From contig JAQFVV010012396.1 in assembly GCA_028023455.1 (NCBI GenBank), forward strand, positions 9,528,085 through 9,592,084: a stretch of 64,000 nucleotides of DNA, given 5' to 3'. The stretch comes from Epiperipatus broadwayi (taxonomy: Eukaryota > Onychophora > Udeonychophora > Euonychophora > Peripatidae). A program made the translations under genes and the position numbers. Shown in pieces: positions 34,232-44,160 of the stretch (its first letter is position 1; each line of letters begins with the position of its first letter). The notes beneath the pieces were generated by a model. That model was not told the origin of the DNA. It searched no databases and worked only from the letters and a program-made list of their open reading frames with translations.

Positions 34232-36040
34232 AAAAAAAGAAAAGAAAAAACAATCACATTTATATTACAATTCTTAAAATTTAACATTTTAGAGATCAAT
34301 AATGAAAAGATCACTAATATTTTTTTAGATATAAATCACAGATCCTATCAATCTTAAATATTTTCTTAATGAAAATTTCTAAACATTATTTTATCTATTC
34401 CTATGAGAAATTGACAATCATATAACAAGTTTTCATTTATAATTGCGCCCTCTATGAGTTAGTGCAGTAATAGAATTGCAGACTTTGGAATTCAAGAGTC
34501 ATGAATCATGTCTCCAGTACTTTTGTCCAACAAATCATCTAATTATTTCTATTTAGAATTGGAAATATTTATTAAATCCAATTAACAATAATTATTCATA
34601 CAAATACAAAATTTGTTCTTTGACAAGTGTTTACTGGTGATAGTGCATATTCTTAGGAATGATTCTATGACTTTTCATAACTTTGCAAATGCCACAAGTA
34701 AAATAATCAATGTCAGATTATGTGTCTTTATATATGAGTTATCTAAATATCTCAATCAATATATTATCCCTTTTAGTTGGCTGTTTAATAATAACTACTT
34801 TATGTAGGTTAATTCACATTGCCGCACACACACATAATTTAAACTGCACAATAAGTGTGTGACAAATTACTGCACAGAACACTTAAAAAGATTAGTATCT
34901 AAAATAATAAGATATATTTATATGTTTGCAAATAATCTTGCTAATTGTTTTATCAAATAAACATGGACAATTAAGAATTCACTTTTAGAATTTTTGTTTT
35001 GAGTGCCAGGGATATAAAGATGTAAATAACTATGATGTAATACTAAAGATAAGAGATCTTTTGTAAAATTTTTGATCTAAATTAAATAAACAGCAAGCAA
35101 TGCAACTTATCAATAATTATCATTAAAAGTTACAGTTTCGCCATCTATTGCAAGCTTAAATAATTAATAGATGTTAGATATAATGCTTTTTAAATCGTTT
35201 TTGGTGCTGTCATATTGATATTCCACACAAATTCAAGAAGAATATATTTAAATCTAATAAAATTGTATGGCATGAAATATTATGTAAATATGTAGAAGGC
35301 AAAGATCTCTTAACCCTTTGTCTTACCAACAACCTTAATTCAAATCTAGGCCTGTAAACCTTGGAATTTTTTTTAATATTCATCAACATTCTTAGAACAT
35401 TCCAAGAAGACAGAACATGTGTTTGAACCCTCCAACCCCAAAATAGTCGACATTGAGAAAAATGACATCAAGCGGAAGATCAGAGAAGCATATTTCGTTA
35501 ACTGCAATAATAATGCTATCAATAGAAGAGATAACTGCTTTGACATCTCCAAACGTTGGACTATCTAGCTCATTTGCATATGCTTTGCATACCGCTTTGT
35601 TTCCTTGCCCTATTTCCTCACAAATGGCCTCAAAAGCGCTTAGCGTATAGTAATTTTTGGAATCTGTATAGCTTTTCCTTCAAGTGTTTTATATGCTTTT
35701 TTAATTTGTATAATATTTAAAATAAATTTAAGGCTTTTCCAGATAGTTATTCAGTGATCATAACTATTCATTTTTTGATCATTAAATGAGTATTTAGATT
35801 TTCTTAATCAAACCATACAACAAAAATGAAATGATATTAAAACTTTCTTCACTTACCAATGGAAGATAACATTTTTAATGTTTTCTTTTTTTTTTATCTT
35901 TGTAAGAATAATGCCTTTTCTTTTAGTACTACTCTTTAAAGAATTGTTTAAAAGTCTTTGATTTGCAGTGTATTATCTGAAAGCAGTTTTATCCCCCGCT
36001 TTCTGGTTGTGCACACACACATATATATAATATAAAGATC
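34232..36040. other. Probable intron/upstream region of the ASB-type gene
   Basis: The acceptor at 34229-34231 implies an intron here on the minus strand. No upstream exon was recognised. A tRNA-like degenerate stretch is near 35293-35360. Confidence 0.35.
35395..35575 (+). mobile_element. Possible Penelope-like C-terminal fragment
   Basis: One plus-strand frame reads IVDIEKNDIKRKIREAYF then NNAINRRDN. This resembles the segment after the GIY-YIG core in PLE proteins (RKI-E-xxI, then an N-rich stretch and R-D). It is short and lacks the nuclease core itself, so the call is weak. Confidence 0.4.
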
Positions 36041-36107
36041 ATGCCAATAGCTCTAAACAAGCTTATTTTTTGTGATAAATGATCATCTTTATTTAGGATT
36101 GTCCCCA

Positions 36108-36148
36108 TTCCCAGACTGGTTTTGAGCTATAAGTCTCTTCAGTGAGGA
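36108..36148 (-). ncRNA. Decayed hammerhead-like motif (Pal-2 inverted arm)
   Basis: Minus strand: TCCTCA, CTGAAGA, hairpin, AAAAC (G12 lost), CA, GTC, TGGGAA. Helix I has one mismatch. Probably inactive because the GAAAC block has lost its G. Confidence 0.5.
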
Positions 36149-36288
36149 GCTAGGACACCAGATTCCAAAAACTACCTCAAGATAAGCATTTATATTAAAG
36201 TTAACTCTTATAAAGAAGACCTGAAATTTTAGACCTCTAAAACTCTTTAAATTTAACTCTCCAATGGAAACAATCATATGGTTCTAGC

Positions 36289-36329
36289 CCCTCACTGAAG
36301 TGAGACATAGCCCAAAACCAATATGAGGA
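36289..36329 (+). ncRNA. Decayed hammerhead-like motif (Pal-2 first direct arm)
   Basis: CCCTCA, CTGAAGT, hairpin, AAAAC, then TGAGGA. Helix I keeps 5 pairs, with U-A where other copies have U-G. The core (A9, G12) and the cleavage triplet are mutated. Confidence 0.45.
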
Positions 36330-36698
36330 TGAGAATAACCCTAGATAAAGATGATTTTAATGCTTTCTCTTATAGCATTTATCATAAAAAAGCTTGTTTA
36401 GTGCTATTGGCATGCTCTTTATATTATATATTGGTAAATGCAAGCTATACAGGTCATGTGACACATAACATGATTAGATTACTATTATTATATTGCTGTT
36501 GGGGGCTCTGGCTAAATTAAATTACAAAGCCCATTAATATATAGGATTTCTGAATTAAGTGCAGACCGATATGATTATTTCAGTTGGAGAGTTGAATTTA
36601 AAGACATGTGGATGTCTAAAGTTTCAGATCTTCTTCTTAAGAGCTAACTTTTAGATAAATGCTTATCTTGAGTTAGTTTTTTGAATCTGTGTCCTAGC

Positions 36699-36739
36699 TC
36701 CTCACTGAAGAGAACCATAGATTGAAACTGGTTTGGGGA
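36699..36739 (+). ncRNA. Hammerhead-ribozyme-like motif (Pal-2 second direct arm)
   Basis: TCCTCA (36699-36704), CTGAAGA (36705-36711), hairpin region (36712-36723), GAAAC (36724-36728), TG, GTT (36731-36733), TGGGGA (36734-36739). All core bases are present and helix I has 6 pairs. Helix II is weak in this copy, but comparing the arms gives a plausible ancestral GAG/CTC stem with an ACATAG loop. Confidence 0.6.
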
Positions 36740-37092
36740 TGGGAACAATCCTAGATAAAGATGATTTGAATGCTTTTTTTTTGTAGCATTTATCATTAAA
36801 AAAGCTTGTTTAGAGCTATTGGCATGCTCTTTATATTACATATTGGTAAATGCAAGTTATATAGGTCATGTGACAATATAATATGATTTTATTACTATAT
36901 ATATATATATTGTACTGCTATGCAATCTTACATGCTTCGTAATTTTTTAAGAAAAAAATTATTAAATTATAAGTGACTTAAAGATTTCTTAAAAAATAAA
37001 AAAATATTGTGTCATTGTTTTCTCATAGAATAAAACTTCTTACTAGGAGGGGGGGGGAAGAAATGTATAGTAGAATTAAAAAACAGTTAAAA

Positions 37093-37130
<38 letters not shown>

Positions 37131-37918
37131 ACAGAAAACAGCTTTTATAAAATAAAAGCTAAATAAATATATAAAATCAGACTGAAAATTAGTTTGTAAA
37201 AGAAAACTTTAAAAAAATGTGTATAATTAGTTTATAAGATTTTGTTGATTAATAATAGAATCAAAATCAATAGTCGGTATTAATTAAAAAAAAAACAATT
37301 GTAAACTATTTTATCGAGAATGTTTAGATGAATCTGAGCAAGGAATTAAGATAACTAGAAATGGAAAATTAATTAAAAGACATTTCAAGTTAAGATCTAA
37401 ATTAAAAAATGATAAGAAATTAAAATAATAGAAGAGAAAAGAGTATATAAAGTCACTCTATTATTAGTCAGTCTGGTTTGTGATTAATACAGTCAGGGAT
37501 ACAATTTGCTAGATCGTTCATCTGTTCGGATTATTATTATTCAGTTCATACAAAATGCAGAATCCAAACAACCAGAGATCCAGATATTTAACTGTAAATG
37601 CAGTAAGTAATAAGTCAGTCAATTACTTCAATTACTTCTGCAGAGAATCTTATTGCCCAAGAAGCAAAATTAGGAATATGTGTGCTGGACATTCAGCTGT
37701 ATTAAATTGGGCTTCAGATCGCAAAGAACCTTCGCAAGTCAAATGCTGAAAACTGATGCTATAATCATAAAATAAATGCTACTGCTATTCTCTCTCTCTC
37801 CCATTTCTGAGTCACAAAATTGAAAACAGCCATGAAGCCATCAATGGAGAACAAGAAAGCCAAACGGTTAGAAAATACGGTTGTTTTATAATAGCATGTT
37901 GAAACCACCTGAGGGCGT

Positions 37919-38067
37919 TATTTCTGTGATAGTGCACAGAAATATGCCATTTAAGGTGGCCTACCACTGCTAGCGAGCATTCTATTTCTAATGCGTAAGC
38001 CTAGAAATAGTCCATTCGGTATGGGGTGGCTGCTTGTGTCTATTTCTACGCTAATGCACAGAAACAT
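37919..38067. repeat. Three evenly spaced small hairpins inside the DNA transposon
   Basis: TTTCTGTG/CACAGAAA (about 37921-37941), CTATTTCT/AGAAATAG (37982-38010) and TATTTCT with CAGAAAC (38041-38065) each form an 8-bp-class stem around a loop containing GTGCA or GCG-like bases. They are spaced about 60 bp apart and appear to be diverged copies of one ~60-bp unit. Confidence 0.55.
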
Positions 38068-38265
38068 AACATTGAATCTACCACAGAAGCTATCATGTCA
38101 GCTTACAGCTCAGATTTGTGCTAAGCATATTTGATGTGCGATCACATTTCACTTTTGGCTACAGTATCGGGTGAAGGTGTCTGGAATTTCGATTTGCAAA
38201 ACTATTTTAATATTCATTAAGACCACCTCCCCCTCTAACTGCCATCTTTTAGGAATGTCTACTAA

Positions 38266-38514
38266 CAATTATCAGCAGAGTCTCATGTTTCCCTAGCCCC
38301 CATTTCCTGCTCAAAAAATTCGGCAAGTGTATGTTCCAGTGTGATTCGGACGAAATCACACTCTAAGTCCCGCTTCTGCGAGAACAACGGTGAGCTTCAT
38401 CGAATGGCTGAAATCGGAAAACTTGCTGCGAATGTCAAAGATTCTCTGACTGCTGCTGCTGGAAATGGGTTATCAAACAAAAGAGCTTTGAAGCTGCATG
38501 TGTGCTGTTCCTGA
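38266..38514 (+). CDS. Open frame of ~82 codons in the DNA transposon, function unknown
   Basis: An uninterrupted plus-strand frame of about 82 codons ends at TGA 38512-38514. Its only early ATG is internal (LHRMAEIGK). It includes a basic stretch (RTKSHSKSRFC) and AEIGKLAANVKDSL. It matches no family I recognise. Composition here is less AT-rich than the surroundings. A splice-donor-like ACGGTGAGC overlaps it at about 38387-38395. It may be a remnant of captured or transposon coding sequence, or chance. Confidence 0.25.
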   Translation, partial: QLSAESHVSLAPISCSKNSASVCSSVIRTKSHSKSRFCENNGELHRMAEIGKLAANVKDSLTAAAGNGLSNKRALKLHVCCS

Positions 38515-38749
38515 ACAGTCCTAAAAGTTGGTTTTAATTTCCGTAAATATATTTATGTGGTTTTTGGTAATTACGGTAAAAAGTTGGTCAACCTTCGAGT
38601 TGGAGCGTTACATTCGCTTAGGGATTGTAACCACCCACCCCCACCACCTTTCCCAAAGTTGGACCTTTTGGTTGTAAATGTTTGGTACCGTTAAATGGAA
38701 ATCGATTTGGTATTTGTAATTTATTATAAAACAACAAAAATATAAAAAA

Positions 38750-39130
38750 GAAAAGAAGCTGATTTTGTTGTAGAATACCCGACGGCTGCCGTTAAAAAAA
38801 ATGTAAGTAATGAGAAAGAATAAAAAGTAACTACTTTTTAAAATTCATTTCGATCGATGCACCCTTTTTTTTTTGTTTTCGTTCCAAAAATTGTTATTTG
38901 ATAGATAGTAGTTTTGGTTAAATGTGATCAACAAAATCAAAAACAAACATATAAAAAAAAAAGAATTCCTGCCCCCCCCCCCCCAATATAAGTAATGAAA
39001 AGAATAACAAAAAAAAAAATTAAGTACTTTTTTAAATTCAATTTTTTCTTTTCTGCATATTTTTTTTTTGTTATTGTTGTTGTTGCGTATTCCAAAATTT
39101 ATTTGATATTACTTTACTTTGAAATGTGAT
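38750..39130. repeat. Diverged ~190-bp tandem duplication in the DNA transposon
   Basis: The unit at about 38750-38945 (TATAAAAAAGAAAAG, GTAAGTAATGAG, AGTAACTACTTTTTAAAATTC) recurs at about 38946-39130 with similar order. The second unit contains a run of 13 C's (38972-38984). Confidence 0.55.
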
Positions 39131-39913
39131 AATAAACAAACCCGGCGGTGGCCCCGTAAACATTATATTTATCTTTGTTTACAAACAAAGCCCGCCCTCC
39201 GACGGTTTTAACACGCTATTGTAAAACAACTGAAAATACAAACAATGAAAACCTAGGTAAAGATACTTTAAATAACTAAATATATATTTTGATCACTGTC
39301 TATAGACACTTTGTGTTAAAGAATGAACTTTTATTAATGAAGGATTATCATAATTTAGCCTGAGTAATTACTTATATGATTTTATATGTAAATTTCAATG
39401 TTATTGCATTATATTAGATGTGTGTGTTTAATTAAATATTAATGTTTGCCTTAACTGCTATTTTGTCTATTTTCTCTTTCTCTCTTGTCACTGCCTCACC
39501 AGTAAATTACTGTAAAGTTATGTGTTAAGTAAATATGCTGGACCCAGAGACAGAGTGAGTTAGTCATGGGATATTTCAAGTGCTGGATTATGGGCCTACC
39601 ATCTAGACATGTTAGTTACTTTGTGTAATTAACTGGTGCCTGAGGTTTACCGCTAAACAAATAAAATGCTTTGGATGATAGGGGTTTGAATTCAGCAGTC
39701 GAGGTGAACCACGGTCTATAGATATGGTAGTGTTATGTTTTGCATAGCTCAGACTGACTGTGGGTAACATTGATAGCTCTGCTATTGATGGTATTCTTCC
39801 CTCTGCTTGAAGGGCCGATCTGTTCACGTAATATTGAAAATATAAAATTTAAAGTTATGTTAAAAAGAGATTAAAACCCAATGAAACAGTTTTTATTAAA
39901 CAGATCTGGTTCA

Positions 39914-41386
39914 AATATCTTCCAACATGGTTGCCAAAGTATCATAAATTGACCCAGAATAAGCAAAGTTAAAAAAAAAAGTTCGAAATTAAAATTTAAA
40001 TAAATGCTAAATTGCATAGTTATAAAAATTAAAATCAGTGAGCAATGTGAGAAAAAAAATAGACAAAGACAAACAAGTTGTAATATTGATAAAATAATTA
40101 ATAATAATGAAATATAAAATGTAATTAAAAAGGAGAGAGAAGAAAAAGTGGTCAGAAATGATAAATAATTTATTACTGGGGGTTTGGAATTTGGCGAACA
40201 CTTCCGCTCGGTTTAAAATATTTAGTCAAACAATTGCTTTGATTTAAAAATAGATAAAAGTTTTTTTTTTTTTTGGGGGGGGGGGAGTTGACAATGGAAA
40301 GAATGTGAGCTACAGTTAAATAAATAAAAAATGTTTTTGGTTATGAGAATTAATAACGTAAAGGAAATAGAATAAAATAATAGTTTTACAATAAATATAC
40401 GATAATAAAAGTTGTTTTCTTTGTATACAATCAAAATGTGGGGATAAAATAATAAATAAATCTAAAAGAATAAATAAAGTATATAATAAATAAAATGAAA
40501 TCTACAATAAAATCTTTCAAGTAGGTATAAATTATATGTGGTTTATTAGAGTTATGGGGGAGTGTATAGATAAAGTGAGGAAGATATAGTAAGTGTAGAC
40601 TGTAGGTGGCATGAAAATAGTACCTATAATGAACTAAACAGGGGAATATTCTCAGAGTGAGGGTTGGGCCTATCCATTAATTCTTTACCTATGTGTGTTG
40701 GAAACAACCAGAGTAAGCAGCAGGTTAGTTCTTGAGAAAGAATTCCTTTATTCTTTAAAGATATGCATGCTGTGAACAACCAAAGTAAGCCACATGTCAT
40801 TCTTGGGGAAGAGTCCCCATTCTCTTTAAATAGGCATACTGGGAACAACCAGAGTAAGCTACAGATTCGTTCGTGGTGAGAATCCCCACCTCTCATAAGT
40901 ATTGCCAATAGTGTAAGTCGAATAGGTCAGTTGATGAATCCTGCCATTCACAGCAACCCTTTTTTCCACTTTCTAGGATGCAGACCCATTGGAGCAAGTC
41001 ATGGGCTCACCCAAATATCTGGTAGAAAAACCAGCATAGAAAGCTTTGTTTTTTATGTATAAATGTGTAAGTTGGTATGAGTCAGGCAAATCCTGTTTCC
41101 ACCTCAGTCAAAATCCATGTTCATGTCAGAAAGATTAATGTTGACCCCATGGTCATCACACAATACTTGATTGTTGGAATCAACATTGACAGTCTGGAAA
41201 GAAAAGTAGCTTAAGAAAAGTCACTCTCTGTGCTATATATTGATCTGTAGCAATTCTAAAACTTATTTGATAGAAAAATAATAAATAAATAAAAATGAGA
41301 AATCAAATTGAAAAGTTTAAAAAAAAATGTCAGAGCTAAAATGGGTCAATTAGATGCATTTTACTTTCAAACGGAGGGCGGTGTAA
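39914..41386. other. Internal region of the LTR element
   Basis: Contains AT-rich sequence with a T/G homopolymer (T run then 11 G's, about 40260-40285), then a three-unit tandem repeat, then a less AT-rich part (40910-41200). No retroviral-type protein motif is visible in any frame. Confidence 0.5.
40692..40905. repeat. Three-unit ~70-bp tandem repeat with an open frame
   Basis: GGAAACAACCAGAGTAAGC (about 40700), GTGAACAACCAAAGTAAGC (about 40771) and GGGAACAACCAGAGTAAGC (about 40840) mark units of 69 and 72 bp. Both lengths are multiples of three, so the minus-strand frame 40624-40908 repeats LLWLFP motifs. Whether it is translated is unknown; no family is recognised. Confidence 0.6.
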
Positions 41387-43043
41387 TGTACTGCTATGCA
41401 GCGCTACACGCTTTGTAATTTTTTATAAAAAAAAATTATTAAATTATAAGTGACTTAAAGATTTTTTAAAAAATAAAAAATACTGTGTCATAGTTTTCTC
41501 ATAGAATAAAACGTATAGTAGAATTAAAGAACAGTTAAAACTTTTCCTCTATCTCTTTTTAAAGAAAACAGCTTTTATAAAGTAAAAGCCAAATAAATAC
41601 GTAAAATCAGAGCTGAAAATTAGTCTGTAAAATATTGTTTGTAAAAGAAAACTTTGAAAAAATGTGTGTAATTAGTTTATAAGATTTTGATTAATAATAG
41701 AATCAAAATCAATAGTCGTATTAATTAAAAAAAACAACTGTAAACTATCTTATTGAGAATGTTTAGATGAATCTGAGCAAGGGATTAAGATAATCAGAAA
41801 TGGAAAATTAATTAAAAGACATTTCAAGTTAAGATCTAAATTAAAAAACAATGATAGGAAATTAAAATAATAAAAGAGAAAAAAGTATTTAAATCGCTCT
41901 CTCTATTATTAGTCAGTCTGGTTTGTGATTAATACAGTCGGGTCTGCAATTTTCTAGATCGTTCATCTGTTCGGATTATTATTATTCAGTTCATACAAAA
42001 TGCAGAATCCAAACAACCAGAGATCCAGATATTCAGAACTATAAATGCAGTAAGTAATAAGTCAATTAAATACTGCTGCAGAGAATCTTATGGCACAAGA
42101 TGCAAAACTAGCAATATGCATGCTAGATGTTCAGCTGTATTAAATTGGGCTTCAGGCCCCCAAAAATCTCCACAAGTCAAATGCTGGAAACTGATATCAT
42201 AATCATAAAATAAATGCTACCGCTATTCTCTCTCTCCCATTTCTGAGTCACAGAATGGAAACCAGCCATGGAGCCATTGATGGAGAACCAGAAAGTCAAC
42301 CGGATGGAAAATACACACAATGAAAATCTAGGTAAAGATATTTTAAATAACTAAATATATATTTTGATCACTGTCTATAGACACTTTATGTTAAATGAAT
42401 GAACTTTAATTAACAAAGGACTATCATAATTTAGCCTGAGTAATTACTTATATGATTTTATATGTAAATTTCAATGTTATTGTGTTATATTAGATATGTG
42501 TGTGTTTAAATACTAATGTCTGCCTTAATTGCTATTTTGTCTATTGTCTCTTTCTCTCTTGTCACTGCCTCACCAGTAAATTACTGTAAAGTTACTTTAT
42601 GTTTTAAGTAAATATGCTACTTTATGTTTTAAGTAAATATGCTGGACCCTGAGACAGAATGAGCTAGTCATGGGATATTTCAAGCACTGGATTATGGACC
42701 TACCATCCAGGCATGTTAGTTACTTTGTGTAATTAGCTGGCACCTGAGGTTTACCTCTAAACAAATAAAATGCTTTGGATGGTAGGGGTTTGAATCTAGC
42801 AGTCAAGGTGAGCCATGGTCTGGAAATGTGATCATGTTATGCTGGCCTGGAAATGTGATTGTGTTATACTTTGCAAAGCTTGGTCTGACTGTAGGTATCA
42901 TTGATAGGTCTGCTATCGATGGTATTTTCCCCTCTGATTTGAAGGGCCAGTCCATTCACGTAATGTTGAAAATATGAAATTTAAAGTTATGTTAAAGAGA
43001 GATGAAAACCCAATCACTGTTTCTATTAAACAGACCCAGTTCA
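41387..43043 (+). repeat. Right LTR (uninterrupted)
   Basis: Intact version of the LTR. It keeps the empty site for the DNA transposon (42307-42314). Small tandem duplications of its own are a 25-bp repeat at about 42593-42645 and a ~25-bp repeat (CTGGAAATGTGAT) at about 42820-42862. Confidence 0.65.
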
Positions 43044-44160
43044 ATATATATATATTGACAATAAATTTTAAATTGGTGATTGCTATTGATATTGATTAAC
43101 TTAGTTAACTAGTTTTTAATGATATACATATAATTGGTAAAACTTACATATAAGAAATTTATATATAATAAATCATGTACACCTATGGATGTTTATTGAT
43201 GAATTAAAAAATGATCATTACATGTAGTATTATTTTAGCCAAATGCATTTTCAGTGTAGTCCATCATAATCATGAGCTTTAGTTGCTGACAGAATTAAGT
43301 AGAATATTTTAGTTATTTATAAAGGTTCTTTAATAAATCTTCTAATTGGAATGTTCCATCAAATACTTAATTGGGCACTATTTGATCTATTATTTTCCAT
43401 TTTTGGTCAAACATATTCAGCACAAACCAGCTTAATGTTTTCAGGATTAAATAAATATCCATGTTAGCTTTCATAATCCAAGAAAACTGACATATGTGCA
43501 GCATTTTTTAAACTGATTTTATCATGAAACAAACATATATTCAATAGAGAAAATATTAAGCTGAGTTACAATCAACATGATAACCAAAAATGGAAAACAA
43601 AAAATATGAGGAACATTGCTAACTATTTGAACATTATTAACAATAAATCATATAACATTCTACAAGTATTCTATGGAATATTTAAATTGGAAACTTACTG
43701 ATATATCTATAAAAATGTTCTAATTGATCCTGTTAGCAACTAAAAGGCTTGAGTGGGTTGCCCAAAATACATTTGATGAAATAATAATTACATTTAGCAA
43801 TTAATTTTATGACTTGTGCATGATTTATTATATATATATTTAAAGGTATAAGATTACATATCAAATGCTTAGCTAGAGGATCATAACAATAAATCCTAGA
43901 ATGTTTTTAAACCAACCAGACAGTTATGTTAAAATTAGAAAAGTGAGCATTTATTTGTAAATAAGATAATGATACATGAAAAAATTAGGTTAACTATAAT
44001 GACTCTCTTTTATGCAATAATAATGATACTTTAAACAGGGATAAGAAGTATTTCAGTCATCTTTCATCTTTTGATGAATTGTACCAGAATTAAGATGCTG
44101 ACTTTTAATTATATATCCATTTTATTTACCCACTTAAATTTGGACAAACATATCTATAAA
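43044..44160. other. AT-rich spacer
   Basis: No recognisable coding sequence. AT repeats at the junction with the LTR element. Confidence 0.4.

Larger units (their letters stand above)
36041..36905. mobile_element. Pal-2 retroposon locus: inverted arm plus two direct repeats
   Basis: Three related arms: one inverted (about 36041-36285) and two in direct orientation (about 36285-36495 and 36690-36900). The direct copies share CTAGATAAAGATGATTT, TAGCATTTATCAT, AAAAAGCTTGTTTAG, TTGGCATGCTCTTTATATTA and GGTAAATGCAAG, and lie about 410 bp apart. Each arm has a hammerhead-like core. The core and arm sequence (GCTCCTCACTGA, GAAACTGGTTTGGGGAT) are clearly related to Pal-1. The right end runs into the AT repeat where the LTR element at 36911 begins. 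Confidence 0.75.
37871..39239. mobile_element. DNA transposon with ~28-bp terminal inverted repeats and 8-bp TSD
   Basis: The inserted unit is 37879-39231, flanked by GAAAATAC at 37871-37878 and 39232-39239. The right LTR has a single GAAAATAC at 42307-42314, an empty site. The ends GGTTGTTTTATAATAGC and, inverted, AGTTGTTTTACAATAGC agree over about 28 bp with few mismatches. The 8-bp duplication fits hAT, P or Merlin-like families; the end sequence does not clearly choose among them. At 1353 bp, with no transposase recognised, it is non-autonomous. Confidence 0.8.
36911..39913 (+). repeat. Left LTR, with DNA-transposon insertion
   Basis: Aligns with 41387-43043 over about 1.65 kb once 37879-39231 and one GAAAATAC are removed. 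It has a TATA-like GTATATAAAG (about 37443-37452), a following 'AGTCAGTCTGG' likely start region and AATAAATGC (about 37769-37777) as a possible poly(A) signal. A (CT)n tract at 37096-37128 and a 9-base G run at 37049-37057 are absent or shorter in the right LTR. Confidence 0.65.
36911..43043 (+). mobile_element. Non-autonomous LTR retroelement with full-length LTR pair
   Basis: Two long direct repeats (36911-39913 and 41387-43043) start with TGTACTGCTATGCA and end in GTTCA, so TG...CA. The left copy is longer because of a 1.35 kb insertion. Between them are about 1.47 kb (39914-41386) with no recognisable gag, protease, RT or integrase. The bases before the right LTR (GGAGGGCGG) resemble a polypurine tract; a TGGTTGCC (about 39935) near the left LTR could be a primer-binding site, weakly. 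Both outer flanks are (AT)n, consistent with a short target-site duplication in an AT repeat. Orientation is inferred from these signals. It is best read as a LARD/TRIM-like element mobilised in trans. Confidence 0.65.
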
